Shown: positions 1 through 6,695, counted from the stretch's first letter. The stretch is 6,711 bases of DNA from Gemmataceae bacterium (GCA_026418875.1 JAOAAM010000429.1:1-6711), one strand, 5' to 3'. Made by a program: numbers and translations. Notes: generated by a model from the letters alone, not told the origin.

Positions 1-200
1 CGATTTTCAGCAGCCGTGCCGCGGGGGAGAAATCGGGGATCGTTTCGTTGGAGACGGGGGACCGCGACCCGGTGGAGTTGGTCAAGCGATGCCGGCAGGC
101 GGGGGTGATCGTGAATCAACGAGCCGGCCGCTTGCGTGTCAGCCCTCATGCATACAACACGGTGGACGATCTGGCACGATTCCTCGATGCCGTGGCCTGA
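1..200 (+). CDS. Class V aminotransferase (PLP-dependent), C-terminal fragment
   Basis: This is the 3' end of a gene that begins before the window. The first full codon is at position 3, giving 65 residues before the TGA at 198-200. The fragment reads SGIVSLE, then a helix around PVELVKRCRQAGV, then RLRVSPHAYNT and a closing helix DDLARFLDAVA. That order (SGIVS block, small-domain helix, LR-SPH-YNT block) is typical of the C-terminal small domain of fold-type I class V aminotransferases, which include cysteine desulfurases, selenocysteine lyases and isopenicillin-N-epimerase-like enzymes. The arginine in RLRVSPH falls where these enzymes usually bind the substrate carboxylate. The PLP-binding lysine lies upstream of the window, so the reaction (desulfurase, lyase or aminotransferase) cannot be decided. 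The next gene starts 184 bp downstream after a repeat-filled gap. The family call is fairly secure; the subfamily is unknown. Confidence 0.8.
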   Translation, partial: IFSSRAAGEKSGIVSLETGDRDPVELVKRCRQAGVIVNQRAGRLRVSPHAYNTVDDLARFLDAVA

Positions 201-244
201 GCAATCCGATAGCCCGGGGACCGTCCCAAGAACGGTCAAGGACA

Positions 245-382
245 CGCACCGCTCCACGGCAGGCAAGGGATTCGCTCGGCGACAACCCAGGGATTCGCCT
301 AACGGCAGGCAAGGGATTCGCTCGGCGACAACCCAAGGATTCGCTCAACGGCAGGCAACGGATTCGCTCGGCGGGGCAACGA
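245..382. repeat. Imperfect 23-bp tandem repeat arranged as 46-bp dimers
   Basis: The octamer GGATTCGC occurs five times, starting at 268, 291, 314, 337 and 360, an exact 23-bp period. The sequence after it alternates between two forms. One contains ACGGCAGGCAA (in the units at 291 and 337, and also at 256-266 without the octamer). The other contains TCGGCGACAACCCA (units at 268 and 314). The real repeat is therefore a 46-bp dimer, with starts at 256, 302 and a partial third copy at 348. Units of the second form contain a small inverted repeat, TCGC-TCG-GCGA (272-282 and 318-328). Neither 23 nor 46 is a multiple of three, so the array is not under codon constraint even though one frame is open through it. 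The last unit runs to within 2 bp of the coaD start codon, so the array forms most of the presumed coaD leader. Its function is unknown. Confidence 0.9.
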
Positions 383-384
383 CC

Positions 385-906
385 ATGACGCAAACACTCA
401 GTGAACGCATCGCCGTGTGCACCGGCACCTTCGACCCGGTCCATCTGGGGCACTTGGACATCATCGAGCGTGGCAGCCGAATGTTCGATCAGTTGGTGGT
501 GGGGGTCGGGCCAAACCCCGACAAGGCCCCGTTTTTTTCCGCTGCCGAACGGGTCGACTTGCTGCAACAGGTCGTCGGCCATCTGCCCAATGTGCGGGTC
601 CAAGCCTTCGAGGGGTTGGCCGTCAAATTCGTCCGCTCGGTCGGTGCGCGGATCATGCTCCGCGGCTTGCGCACCTTGAGCGACATGGAATACGAGTTCT
701 CGATGTCCTTGATGAACCTGACGCTCGATCCCGAATTAGAGACGATCTTCTTGATGGCCCGCGAAGAGTATTCCCACGTCAGCAGCACGCTGTTGCGGCA
801 GGTGGCGCAATTCGGTGGCGACCTAAGCAAGTTCCTGCCCCCAACCATCCGAGTTGCGTTGGAACGTCGGGCCAGGGAGCGTGGGCTGGCGGGTCGATCG
901 GGGTGA
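385..906 (+). CDS. coaD: Phosphopantetheine adenylyltransferase (CoaD/PPAT)
   Basis: This cytoplasmic enzyme transfers AMP from ATP to 4'-phosphopantetheine, giving dephospho-CoA, the penultimate step of coenzyme A synthesis. At 173 aa it is slightly longer than the usual ~160 because of a short basic tail. The nucleotidyltransferase signature TGTFDPVHLGH is at residues 13-23, with the HxGH pair H20 and H23. K47 (in NPDKAPF) matches the substrate-binding lysine. RGLR is at 93-96, followed by the DMEYEF and LDPELETIFLM blocks. SST at 133-135 matches the SSS/SST nucleotide loop, and GGDLSKFLPP follows at 144-153. All expected active-site elements are present. ATG 385 is chosen because homology begins within ten residues of it. 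The frame stays open upstream to 136, but that stretch runs through the 23-bp repeat and overlaps the aminotransferase end, so it is not credible protein. The ribosome site is weak (GGCGGGG about 9 bp upstream). The next gene starts 3 bp after the stop. Confidence 0.97.
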   Translation: MTQTLSERIAVCTGTFDPVHLGHLDIIERGSRMFDQLVVGVGPNPDKAPFFSAAERVDLLQQVVGHLPNVRVQAFEGLAVKFVRSVGARIMLRGLRTLSDMEYEFSMSLMNLTLDPELETIFLMAREEYSHVSSTLLRQVAQFGGDLSKFLPPTIRVALERRARERGLAGRSG

Positions 907-907
907 G
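900..907 (+). promoter_or_regulatory. Ribosome-binding site overlapping the coaD stop codon
   Basis: The purine-rich string GGGGTGAG lies just before ATG 910 and contains the coaD stop codon TGA (904-906). Its pairing with a Shine-Dalgarno partner is only moderate and the spacing to the start is short. The overlap of stop, binding site and next start is typical of translational coupling. It supports ATG 910 as the start of the downstream hydrolase. Confidence 0.4.
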
Positions 908-909
908 CT

Positions 910-2943
910 ATGGCCGAGCCGAACGACTCCGAACGTTACAACCTCTGGGTGCGGGAAAGGGCCAAGGCCCTTCGGGCTGCGGATCGACCGCCGACGACCC
1001 AAGCCGAGTGGCGGCAACGGCGGGAAAAGCTCCGTCGCGAGATGTTGCAAGCCATGGGACCCTGGCCCGAGACCCCCGCGGAGCTTCGGCCCGAGATCCT
1101 CGGCACCATCGAGCGGAAGGGCTACCGCATCGAACGCCTGATCTTCCAAAGTCAGCCCGATGTCTGGGTCACCGCCCATCTTTATGTCCCCGAGGGGGCC
1201 AAGCGGTCTCCCGCTGTCCTGGTCGTGCATGGTCATTGGGCGATGGCGCGGCGCGATCCGGTCGTGCAGGCCCGCTGCCTAGGCTTGGTCAAACTCGGCT
1301 TCGTCGTCTTGGCGATCGACGCATTCGGTTCGGGGGAACGGCATGCCCAACCGGCGCGGGGCACCTATCACGGGGCGCTCGATGGGGCGGCGCTGTGGCC
1401 GACCGGGCGGACTCTGCTCGGACTGCAAGTGTACGACAATCGTCGCGCCGTCGATTATCTTCTCACCCGTCCCGAAGTGGACCCCGCCCGAATCGGCATC
1501 ACCGGAGCCTCCGGTGGCGGAAACCAAAGCATGTATGCCGGCGCTCTGGATGATCGGATTGCCTGTGTGGTCCCGGTTTGTTCCGTCGGTCAGTACCAAG
1601 CTTACCTGCAAGCCGCTTGTTGCGTCTGCGAGGTCCTCCCGAGGGCGTTGACCTTCACCGAGGAGGGCGACGTGCTGGCCCTGGTCGCCCCACGAGCGCT
1701 CATGGTCATCAACGCCAGCCGTGATGCCTTCCAGTTCAGCCCCGGCGAGGCGGAAAAGAGTGTCGCCCGTGCCCGCCACGTCTACGACTTGCTCTTGCAG
1801 CGGGAGCGAATCCGTCACGTCGTATTCGATTCGGGGCACGATTACAACAAGCCGATGCGCGAGGCCATGTATGGTTGGATGAGCCGCTGGCTGAAAGATG
1901 TGGGTGATGGCTCGCCCATCCCGGAGCCGGAGTTTGAACTGGAATCGCCCGAAACACTCGCTTGCTTCCCCGAGTTGGCCAAGCGTCCGACCGTTTGGAT
2001 GACCCCCACGCGGTTGGCCGGTCGACTCGGCAGAGAGCTGATCGCGAAGTCCGATCAACTGAAACCGAGGCATGCCGAGGAGTGGGAATCCACCGCCGTA
2101 GAGTGGCGTGCCCGGCTGGAGACACTGTTGGGTGGTATGCCAAAGTTGGCAGCCGCAGCCGGTCGCGCCGAGGGGCCGCCCGATGCAGACGATCCGGTCA
2201 CGTTGCCGGTCCGCATCCGGGGCGAAGACGGGTTGCCGATCCCGACCCTGACCCTCAGCCGGCGCCAGCCCACTCGTCCTCGGCCCGGTGTGATTGTGCT
2301 TCATTTGGACGGAAAATCCGCCGCCATCAAGCATCCCCTGCCGCGGGCCTTGGCCACCGACGGGTGGTTCGTCGCCCTGCCCGATCTCCGCGCGACCGGC
2401 GTGTTGAAACCCGCCCACGATGCCATCGCCACGGCTCCGGATCACAACAGCGCCGAGCACGGAGTCTGGATCGGTCGCCCCTTGCTGGGACAATGGGTCG
2501 TGGATGTCCGAGCCGTCGCCGAGTGGCTGGCCATCCAGGGAAACCGGGATGAGTCACGTATGTGCGTGATCGGTCTGGATGCCGCGGGGATCGTCGCCTT
2601 GGCTGCCGCGGCCCTTTGGCCGGATCGCTTCACCTCCGCCGCCCTGGTGCAGACACCCGTGTTACTGATCACGGATGAGCCTTATCCCAAGGACACCCGC
2701 ATGGGATTGCTTGCCCCCGGTTTATTCACCGTGGGCGATGTGCCGCATCTCGCCGCCTTGGTCGCGCCCCGCCGATTGTTTATCGTCGGCGGTCGACGCA
2801 TCGACTCGGTCGATCCGCTCGGCGAACTTGCCCTGACCAAAGCCTTCGACTTTACCCGATCGGTCTACCAGGCCCACCGCCGAGCCGACAAACTAACGAT
2901 CACCTCCTCGATCGCATGGAATCAACTCGCCCGGCAGCTTTAA
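910..2943 (+). CDS. Tandem alpha/beta-hydrolase protein, acetyl xylan esterase-like; second domain degenerate
   Basis: A 677-aa protein without a signal peptide or membrane segment, so probably cytoplasmic. Domain 1 (about 70-330) has strand plus oxyanion region VLVVHGHW (103-110), a second strand ending FVVLAIDAFGSGER, and the nucleophile elbow GITGASGGG with Ser201. Asp272 (NASRD) and His310 (DSGHDYN) fit as the rest of the triad. This resembles acetyl xylan esterase/cephalosporin-C deacetylase-type and family-7 alpha/beta hydrolases, which usually act on esters. A CCVC cluster sits at 237-240. Domain 2 (about 430-670) repeats the layout: VIVLHLDG (461-468), WFVALPDLRATG, the elbow-like VIGLDAAG (553-560) and APRRLFIVGG (619-628). 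Where domain 1 has GASGG, domain 2 has GLDAA, so Asp557 replaces the serine, and no catalytic histidine is evident. Domain 2 is therefore probably non-catalytic. The substrate is unknown. The start 3 bp after coaD suggests co-transcription, but a functional link to CoA synthesis is not evident. Confidence 0.85.
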   Translation: MAEPNDSERYNLWVRERAKALRAADRPPTTQAEWRQRREKLRREMLQAMGPWPETPAELRPEILGTIERKGYRIERLIFQSQPDVWVTAHLYVPEGAKRSPAVLVVHGHWAMARRDPVVQARCLGLVKLGFVVLAIDAFGSGERHAQPARGTYHGALDGAALWPTGRTLLGLQVYDNRRAVDYLLTRPEVDPARIGITGASGGGNQSMYAGALDDRIACVVPVCSVGQYQAYLQAACCVCEVLPRALTFTEEGDVLALVAPRALMVINASRDAFQFSPGEAEKSVARARHVYDLLLQRERIRHVVFDSGHDYNKPMREAMYGWMSRWLKDVGDGSPIPEPEFELESPETLACFPELAKRPTVWMTPTRLAGRLGRELIAKSDQLKPRHAEEWESTAVEWRARLETLLGGMPKLAAAAGRAEGPPDADDPVTLPVRIRGEDGLPIPTLTLSRRQPTRPRPGVIVLHLDGKSAAIKHPLPRALATDGWFVALPDLRATGVLKPAHDAIATAPDHNSAEHGVWIGRPLLGQWVVDVRAVAEWLAIQGNRDESRMCVIGLDAAGIVALAAAALWPDRFTSAALVQTPVLLITDEPYPKDTRMGLLAPGLFTVGDVPHLAALVAPRRLFIVGGRRIDSVDPLGELALTKAFDFTRSVYQAHRRADKLTITSSIAWNQLARQL

Positions 2944-3118
2944 AGTTTCGGGACCGACGACGTCGCTCTCAGTGCTGGGCGGTCGTTTTGCCTTGATGCG
3001 GCTCGTCCCGTTGCCATGCCCCTCCCGCGAACTCGATGAAAGAATCTTGACTCGAACGCTTGCATTGTCATGCGGGGCGTGGTAACGTCAGGGAATCATG
3101 TCATTTCTTTGTTGGTTT

Positions 3119-3125
3119 GGGGAAG
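3119..3125 (+). promoter_or_regulatory. Ribosome-binding site deciding the start at 3129
   Basis: GGGGAAG lies 3 bp before ATG 3129, somewhat close but purine-rich. The frame is open back to a TTG at 3060, but residues encoded from 3060 to 3128 (Cys/His-rich, no hydrophobic core) look non-coding. A standard signal peptide begins directly after ATG 3129. The site and the signal peptide together favour 3129. Confidence 0.45.
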
Positions 3126-3128
3126 CCC

Positions 3129-5252
3129 ATGTTTGCGCAGCATGAATCGATCGGGTGGACCTGCCCACGCCGCCTGCAACGCGGCATCATCGGGTTGGCT
3201 TTGTGGGTGCTGATCGCGGGGCGGCTTGTCGGCGAAGAGAACAAAGCGGCCCTCGAGAAGAAGGAAGCGGCAGACAAGCCCGCCCGGCTGGCGATCCCCG
3301 CCGCGGAAGCACTCAAAAAGGCCGAAAAGAAGCTGAAAGATCAATTCAAAACGGAATACGCTAAGACCAAGCCGGAAGACAAGACCGCCCTGTCGGCCAA
3401 GTTGCTCGTCCCGGGGCGAGAGGATCGCAACGACCCGGCCCAATGGTACGTCCTTTTGCGGGAGGCCCGCGACCTGGCCATCGAAGCCAAGCGGCCCCGA
3501 CTTGCCTTCGAGGCCATCGCCGACCTGGAGAAACACTTCGACGTGGACGGCGTCGCCCTGCGCGTCAAGGCGATCGGCGACCTGTGCAAAGACGCGACGG
3601 ACCTTCAAATGACCGCCATCTTCCGCGCTACGCAGAACTTGGTGCAGCAGGCGCTGGACAAGGAACAATTCGAGGCGGCTCGAAAGTATCTCGATGCCAT
3701 CGACGGCCCGGTGCGGGCGATCAAAGCCGACCAGATCATCCGTCGCCTGCGAGAACTGCGGAATGAGTTGAATGAGTACGAGAACGACTTCCGAGCCGTG
3801 ACTTCCGCTCGGGCACAATTGACCAGCGATCCGGAGAACGCCGAAGCAAACTACACCATCGGCCGCTACCTGTGCTTCATGCACGGCGATTGGGAGAAAG
3901 GCCTGCCTCTGCTCGCCAAGGGGAAAGATGCCGCTTTGAAGCAGCTGGCATCGAAAGAGTTATCGCAGCCGACGGAGTTAAAAGAGCAGTTAGCGATCGC
4001 CGATGGTTGGTGGAAGCGCAGCGAGAGTCTGCCGGACCAGCGGCGGGAATTGAATTTGGTGCGTCATGCGAAGGTGTGGTACGAGCGAGCCGGTGCCACC
4101 GCCGAGGGTGAGGATCGGCAGAGAGTGATCGATCGGCTCACGGCCGCGCAACGCAAGGAATGGATCCGTTTTCACCGGCTAGTGCCCGGCAGTTTCTTCG
4201 GCCGCGAGCCGGAGGACCGTGTCCTGCTCATGCGCGAGGGGGGCGGCAATCTGAAGTCCGAGGAGGCGATCGAATTGGGTCTGCAATGGTTGGCGAATCA
4301 CCAGGCTCCCAATGGGGCATGGAGCATGGACGGCTTTCACCGCATCGCCAAGTGCAAATGCACCGAACCCGGCGAGAAGCACGACGTCGCCGCCACGGCC
4401 TTCGCACTGTTGCCGTTCCTGGGAGCCGGGGAGACACACAAGCGAGGCAAGTACGCCCCCGTCGTGCAAAAGGCCATGACCTGGCTGTTGCAGAAGCAGA
4501 AATTCCCCGACGGCAATTTCCATGACAACGCATACGAAAATGCCCTGGCGACGATCGCCATCGTCGAGTTGTATGGGATGACAAAGGATCGGAACCTGCG
4601 GAACCCAGCCCAAGCCGCCGTCGCTTATATCGCCGCGGCGCAATTCTCCGATGGCAGTTGGGGATACAGCAAGGGGACCAAGGGCGACTTATCCGTCAGC
4701 GGTTGGCAGTTTACCGCGTTGAAGTCGGCAGTCTATGCCGGGCTGCACGTCCCCAAGGAGACCTTTGAGAAGCTCAGTCAATTCCTCGATTATGTCGCCA
4801 GCGAGGATGGTCTGGGATACGGTTACAACAGCCCAGGAAGCGGCGCGTCAACATCGGCCGTGGGGATTCTTTGCCGCCAGTTCCTCGATTGGGGACCAGG
4901 CCATCCCGGCATGACGAAGGCGCTTGGGCATCTGCTCCGCAGTGAGAATTTCCTCTCCAAAGATCGAAACAACATGTACGCCGTCTTCTACATCAATCAG
5001 GTGGCTCACCACTTGGGCGGCGAACGTTGGGAGACGTGGAACTCGAAAGTCCGCGACCTGTTGATCGAGCTTCAAGACAAGGGGGACGATCCGAAGACCG
5101 CCCACCAGAAAGGGAGTTGGTCCCCGCGGGGCGACACCTATGCGAAGCAGGGAGGGCGCTTGATGTACACCGCCCTGTCCCTCATCGCCTTGCAAATGCC
5201 CTATTATCACATCCCGCTTTACGGCTACGGGCCATATACATTGTTAGATTAG
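3129..5252 (+). CDS. Secreted prenyltransferase/squalene-oxidase repeat protein with helical N-terminal half
   Basis: A 707-aa precursor. Residues 1-35 form a signal peptide: a basic stretch at 13-19 (PRRLQR), a hydrophobic core at 20-30 and likely cleavage near LVG-EEN. Residues 36-95 are rich in Lys, Glu and Ala. Residues about 100-345 are helical and TPR-like, including YVLLREARDLA, FEAIADLEKHFDVD and GDWEKGLPLLAKG. From 376 to 700 comes an alpha/alpha-toroid of prenyltransferase/squalene-cyclase type, with QW-like turns at NGAW (395-398), PDGNF (460-464), SDGSWGY (507-513) and KGSWSP (661-666). Other landmarks are HDVAATAFALLPFLGAGETHK (split around 419-438), GWQFTALKSA (525-534) and GGRLMYTALSL (675-685). 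The DxDD acid motif of squalene-hopene cyclase is absent, so terpene cyclisation is unlikely. CKC at 409-411 precedes the HDVAATAF block. From memory, this architecture recurs in planctomycetes with no assigned role; export and binding or scaffolding outside the cytoplasm are inferences. The gene stands alone between a 185-bp gap and a terminator. Confidence 0.85.
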   Translation: MFAQHESIGWTCPRRLQRGIIGLALWVLIAGRLVGEENKAALEKKEAADKPARLAIPAAEALKKAEKKLKDQFKTEYAKTKPEDKTALSAKLLVPGREDRNDPAQWYVLLREARDLAIEAKRPRLAFEAIADLEKHFDVDGVALRVKAIGDLCKDATDLQMTAIFRATQNLVQQALDKEQFEAARKYLDAIDGPVRAIKADQIIRRLRELRNELNEYENDFRAVTSARAQLTSDPENAEANYTIGRYLCFMHGDWEKGLPLLAKGKDAALKQLASKELSQPTELKEQLAIADGWWKRSESLPDQRRELNLVRHAKVWYERAGATAEGEDRQRVIDRLTAAQRKEWIRFHRLVPGSFFGREPEDRVLLMREGGGNLKSEEAIELGLQWLANHQAPNGAWSMDGFHRIAKCKCTEPGEKHDVAATAFALLPFLGAGETHKRGKYAPVVQKAMTWLLQKQKFPDGNFHDNAYENALATIAIVELYGMTKDRNLRNPAQAAVAYIAAAQFSDGSWGYSKGTKGDLSVSGWQFTALKSAVYAGLHVPKETFEKLSQFLDYVASEDGLGYGYNSPGSGASTSAVGILCRQFLDWGPGHPGMTKALGHLLRSENFLSKDRNNMYAVFYINQVAHHLGGERWETWNSKVRDLLIELQDKGDDPKTAHQKGSWSPRGDTYAKQGGRLMYTALSLIALQMPYYHIPLYGYGPYTLLD

Positions 5253-5289
5253 CGCCACTGTAGCGTGCGCAAACTCACATCGACCGATC

Positions 5290-5338
5290 CGCGCCTCTCG
5301 GGTTGAACCCAATCCACCGGGAGGCGCGATTCCTTTTC
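5290..5338 (+). terminator. Intrinsic terminator after the repeat-protein gene
   Basis: The arms CGCGCCTCTCGG (5290-5301) and CCGGGAGGCGCG (5317-5328) pair over 12 bp with a single G-U wobble and enclose a 15-nt loop. A T-rich stretch follows (5330-5339, including four consecutive T). The hairpin begins 37 bp after the stop at 5252 and sits in the 86-bp gap between converging genes. The opposite strand has no T-run after the hairpin, so it should mainly stop + strand transcription. The left-going gene ends immediately to its right. Confidence 0.8.
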
Positions 5339-6241
5339 TCACCAGGATGGCAGACCGCACGGCGGCAAGAGGAAGCGACGGCACGCCTCGGCGACCACGG
5401 GAGCATGAGTGTACTGGGCGAAGTGCCCGCAGTCGGCTAACTCCAATCGATCGGCGTGAGGCAGCCCGCGGGCCAATTCCTCCTGTGCCTGCGAATTGGC
5501 GATGAGGTCTTGATCTCCCGAGAGTAGAAGCACCGGATGGCGGATCGATGGCAGGACAGGGCGCAGGTCCAACCGGTCGACTAACAAAGCCCGATGGGCA
5601 AAGGTGCGGATCGGGATTGAGGCCGCGTTCGATTTCTTCAACGCGAACAGGCCGGGGTCCCTGCCGGCGAATGCCGGACCGTCGATCCGCTCTTGCTGGG
5701 CCGACCACAGGGGCAGATCCCCAAGCCGACCCGGCCACCACCGCGCCAGGTGCACGACCACCCGCTCCATCAACGCCAGCGGTCGCCGGGCAAAACTACT
5801 TTGCACCATCGCTCGAAGGAAACGGCGCGGCTGTCGAGACAGGCCCGCCAGCACGATCGTCCCGCCGAAGGAGGCACCGTAGGCGGCTGCCTGACGAATC
5901 CCAAGGTGGTCCAAGATCGCCACCAGCCCGTCTGCCAGGTCGGCATGACGGATCGCGCCAAGCCGCGCCCCGTCGTCAGCGCCGTCCGGCAATTCATAGG
6001 CGACACAGCGAAAGGAATCCGCCAGGTGTGCGATTAGCGGCACAAATGAGCTGGCACGGTCCGCCAGCCCGTGAACCAACACCAGCGGTTGACCCTGTCC
6101 CCACTCGTAATATCGGCAGCGGTAATGCGGCAAGTCGACCACTCCGTGCCGCGCCTCCCGCTGCCAACGATGCCATGCCTGGGCAAACGGAATCTCTCGT
6201 TGGGCCTCGATGATCCCAATTTGCGGTGCGCTAACCGACAT
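5339..6241 (-). CDS. Alpha/beta hydrolase with intact catalytic triad
   Basis: A 300-aa single-domain alpha/beta-fold hydrolase, without a signal peptide and probably cytoplasmic. The oxyanion segment LVLVHGLAD is at 53-61. The nucleophile elbow AYGASFGGT (120-128) carries Ser124. The acid is probably Asp245 in LLLSGDQDLI (238-247), and His273 in ADCGHFAQYTHA (269-280) completes the triad. A lid-like helical segment lies between about 150 and 215. The CGHFAQYTHAPVVAEACRRFL ending (split across 271-291) is typical of the broad esterase, lipase and C-C hydrolase group, so the substrate cannot be named. ATG 6241 is supported by a GAGAG purine run (complement of 6246-6250) 4 bp upstream, and the alternative ATG just upstream is in a frame that soon stops. 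The gene begins 31 bp after the stop of the Memo-family gene on the same strand, which suggests an operon. Its stop abuts the T-tract of the opposing gene's terminator. Confidence 0.88.
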   Translation of the reverse strand: MSVSAPQIGIIEAQREIPFAQAWHRWQREARHGVVDLPHYRCRYYEWGQGQPLVLVHGLADRASSFVPLIAHLADSFRCVAYELPDGADDGARLGAIRHADLADGLVAILDHLGIRQAAAYGASFGGTIVLAGLSRQPRRFLRAMVQSSFARRPLALMERVVVHLARWWPGRLGDLPLWSAQQERIDGPAFAGRDPGLFALKKSNAASIPIRTFAHRALLVDRLDLRPVLPSIRHPVLLLSGDQDLIANSQAQEELARGLPHADRLELADCGHFAQYTHAPVVAEACRRFLLPPCGLPSW

Positions 6242-6272
6242 AACACTCTCGATGCCGCGACATCATGTTGGT

Positions 6273-6695
6273 TCAACGATAGAAACCAACACTGGCGAAA
6301 CTCACGCTTTCGTGACCATCGGGATGGACATAACGTCCATAGTGGAGGAGCCGGCCTCGATTCGGGCGGACGGCATCGAGCAAGGTCCAAGTCGGAGGCA
6401 GGCCGCAAATCCGTCGTGAGTCGTTCTCGGCGGCAATGAGACGAAAATAACGCTGATGATCCGCAGATTCTAATGCCTGCAACAAAGCCTGATCCTTCTC
6501 CCCGCTGTGCGACAGCAGGGGTTCGGCCACCGGTTTCGGGTCGCCGAATTTCGGGCCAATGTGGGCCAGGTCGCCGCTGATGATGTAGCACACCGGCTCA
6601 GGCGTCTCGGCCTCGGCCCGTCGTAACGCTTCCACCATGCGGCGAATGTCCGACTGCTCGCCCGGATCCTCACCGCTCTCGATGCAGTCCACGAA
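6273..6695 (-). CDS. Memo-family protein (AmmeMemoRadiSam system protein B), C-terminal fragment
   Basis: The gene runs leftward and is cut at its 5' end by the contig end, leaving 140 genuine residues that start FVDCIESGED. Counting from that Phe, VCYIISGDLAHIGPKFGDP (35-53), NDSRRICGLPPTWTLL (91-106) and VSFASVGFYR (131-140) are the conserved blocks of the Memo family. They correspond to the human MEMO1 regions that carry His192 and Cys244, so His45 and Cys97 here are the likely metal-site residues. The N-terminal histidines of the site would lie outside the window. In many prokaryotes this protein is encoded near an AMMECR1-like protein and a radical SAM protein, hence the system name; neither is visible here, though both could lie beyond the contig end. 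The family is related in fold to extradiol dioxygenases, and its reaction in bacteria is not established. An apparent start further right (encoding MYKRQ) is adapter sequence. The downstream hydrolase is probably co-transcribed. Confidence 0.9.
   Translation of the reverse strand, partial: FVDCIESGEDPGEQSDIRRMVEALRRAEAETPEPVCYIISGDLAHIGPKFGDPKPVAEPLLSHSGEKDQALLQALESADHQRYFRLIAAENDSRRICGLPPTWTLLDAVRPNRGRLLHYGRYVHPDGHESVSFASVGFYR

Noticed and set aside
219..237. Perfect 6-bp inverted repeat GACCGT / ACGGTC with a 7-nt loop, 18 bp after the aminotransferase stop
   Set aside because: The stem is short and no T-tract follows (AAGGACACG), so it is not a convincing intrinsic terminator. It may have a weak structural role, but nothing supports calling it.
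245..382. CRISPR-like array
   Set aside because: The units are contiguous without unique spacers between them, and no cas gene is nearby, so it is a tandem repeat.
417..1553. 378-codon plus-strand open frame spanning the coaD/hydrolase junction
   Set aside because: It overlaps two clearly identified genes in another frame and translates to an Arg/Gly/Pro-rich sequence without motifs.
1279..2493. Long 404-codon open frame on the minus strand
   Set aside because: It lies wholly inside the tandem hydrolase gene on the other strand, shows no recognisable domain, and is a typical GC-rich shadow frame.
2952..2989. GACCG / CGGTC inverted repeat followed by TTTT after the tandem hydrolase
   Set aside because: The stem is only 5 bp and the loop is 23 nt, too weak to call a terminator.
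3047..3052. TTGACT resembling a -35 box upstream of the secreted repeat protein
   Set aside because: No acceptable -10 element lies 16-18 bp downstream (the sequence there is ATGCGG-like), and one hexamer in GC-rich DNA is expected by chance.
3096..3884. 262-codon minus-strand open frame
   Set aside because: It is antisense to the well-supported secreted protein, its own translation has no family motif, and it would need its start inside another gene.
4254..5252. Functional squalene-hopene cyclase
   Set aside because: The DxDD catalytic motif is missing, the protein has a signal peptide, and its N-terminal half does not match cyclases; only the toroid repeats are shared.
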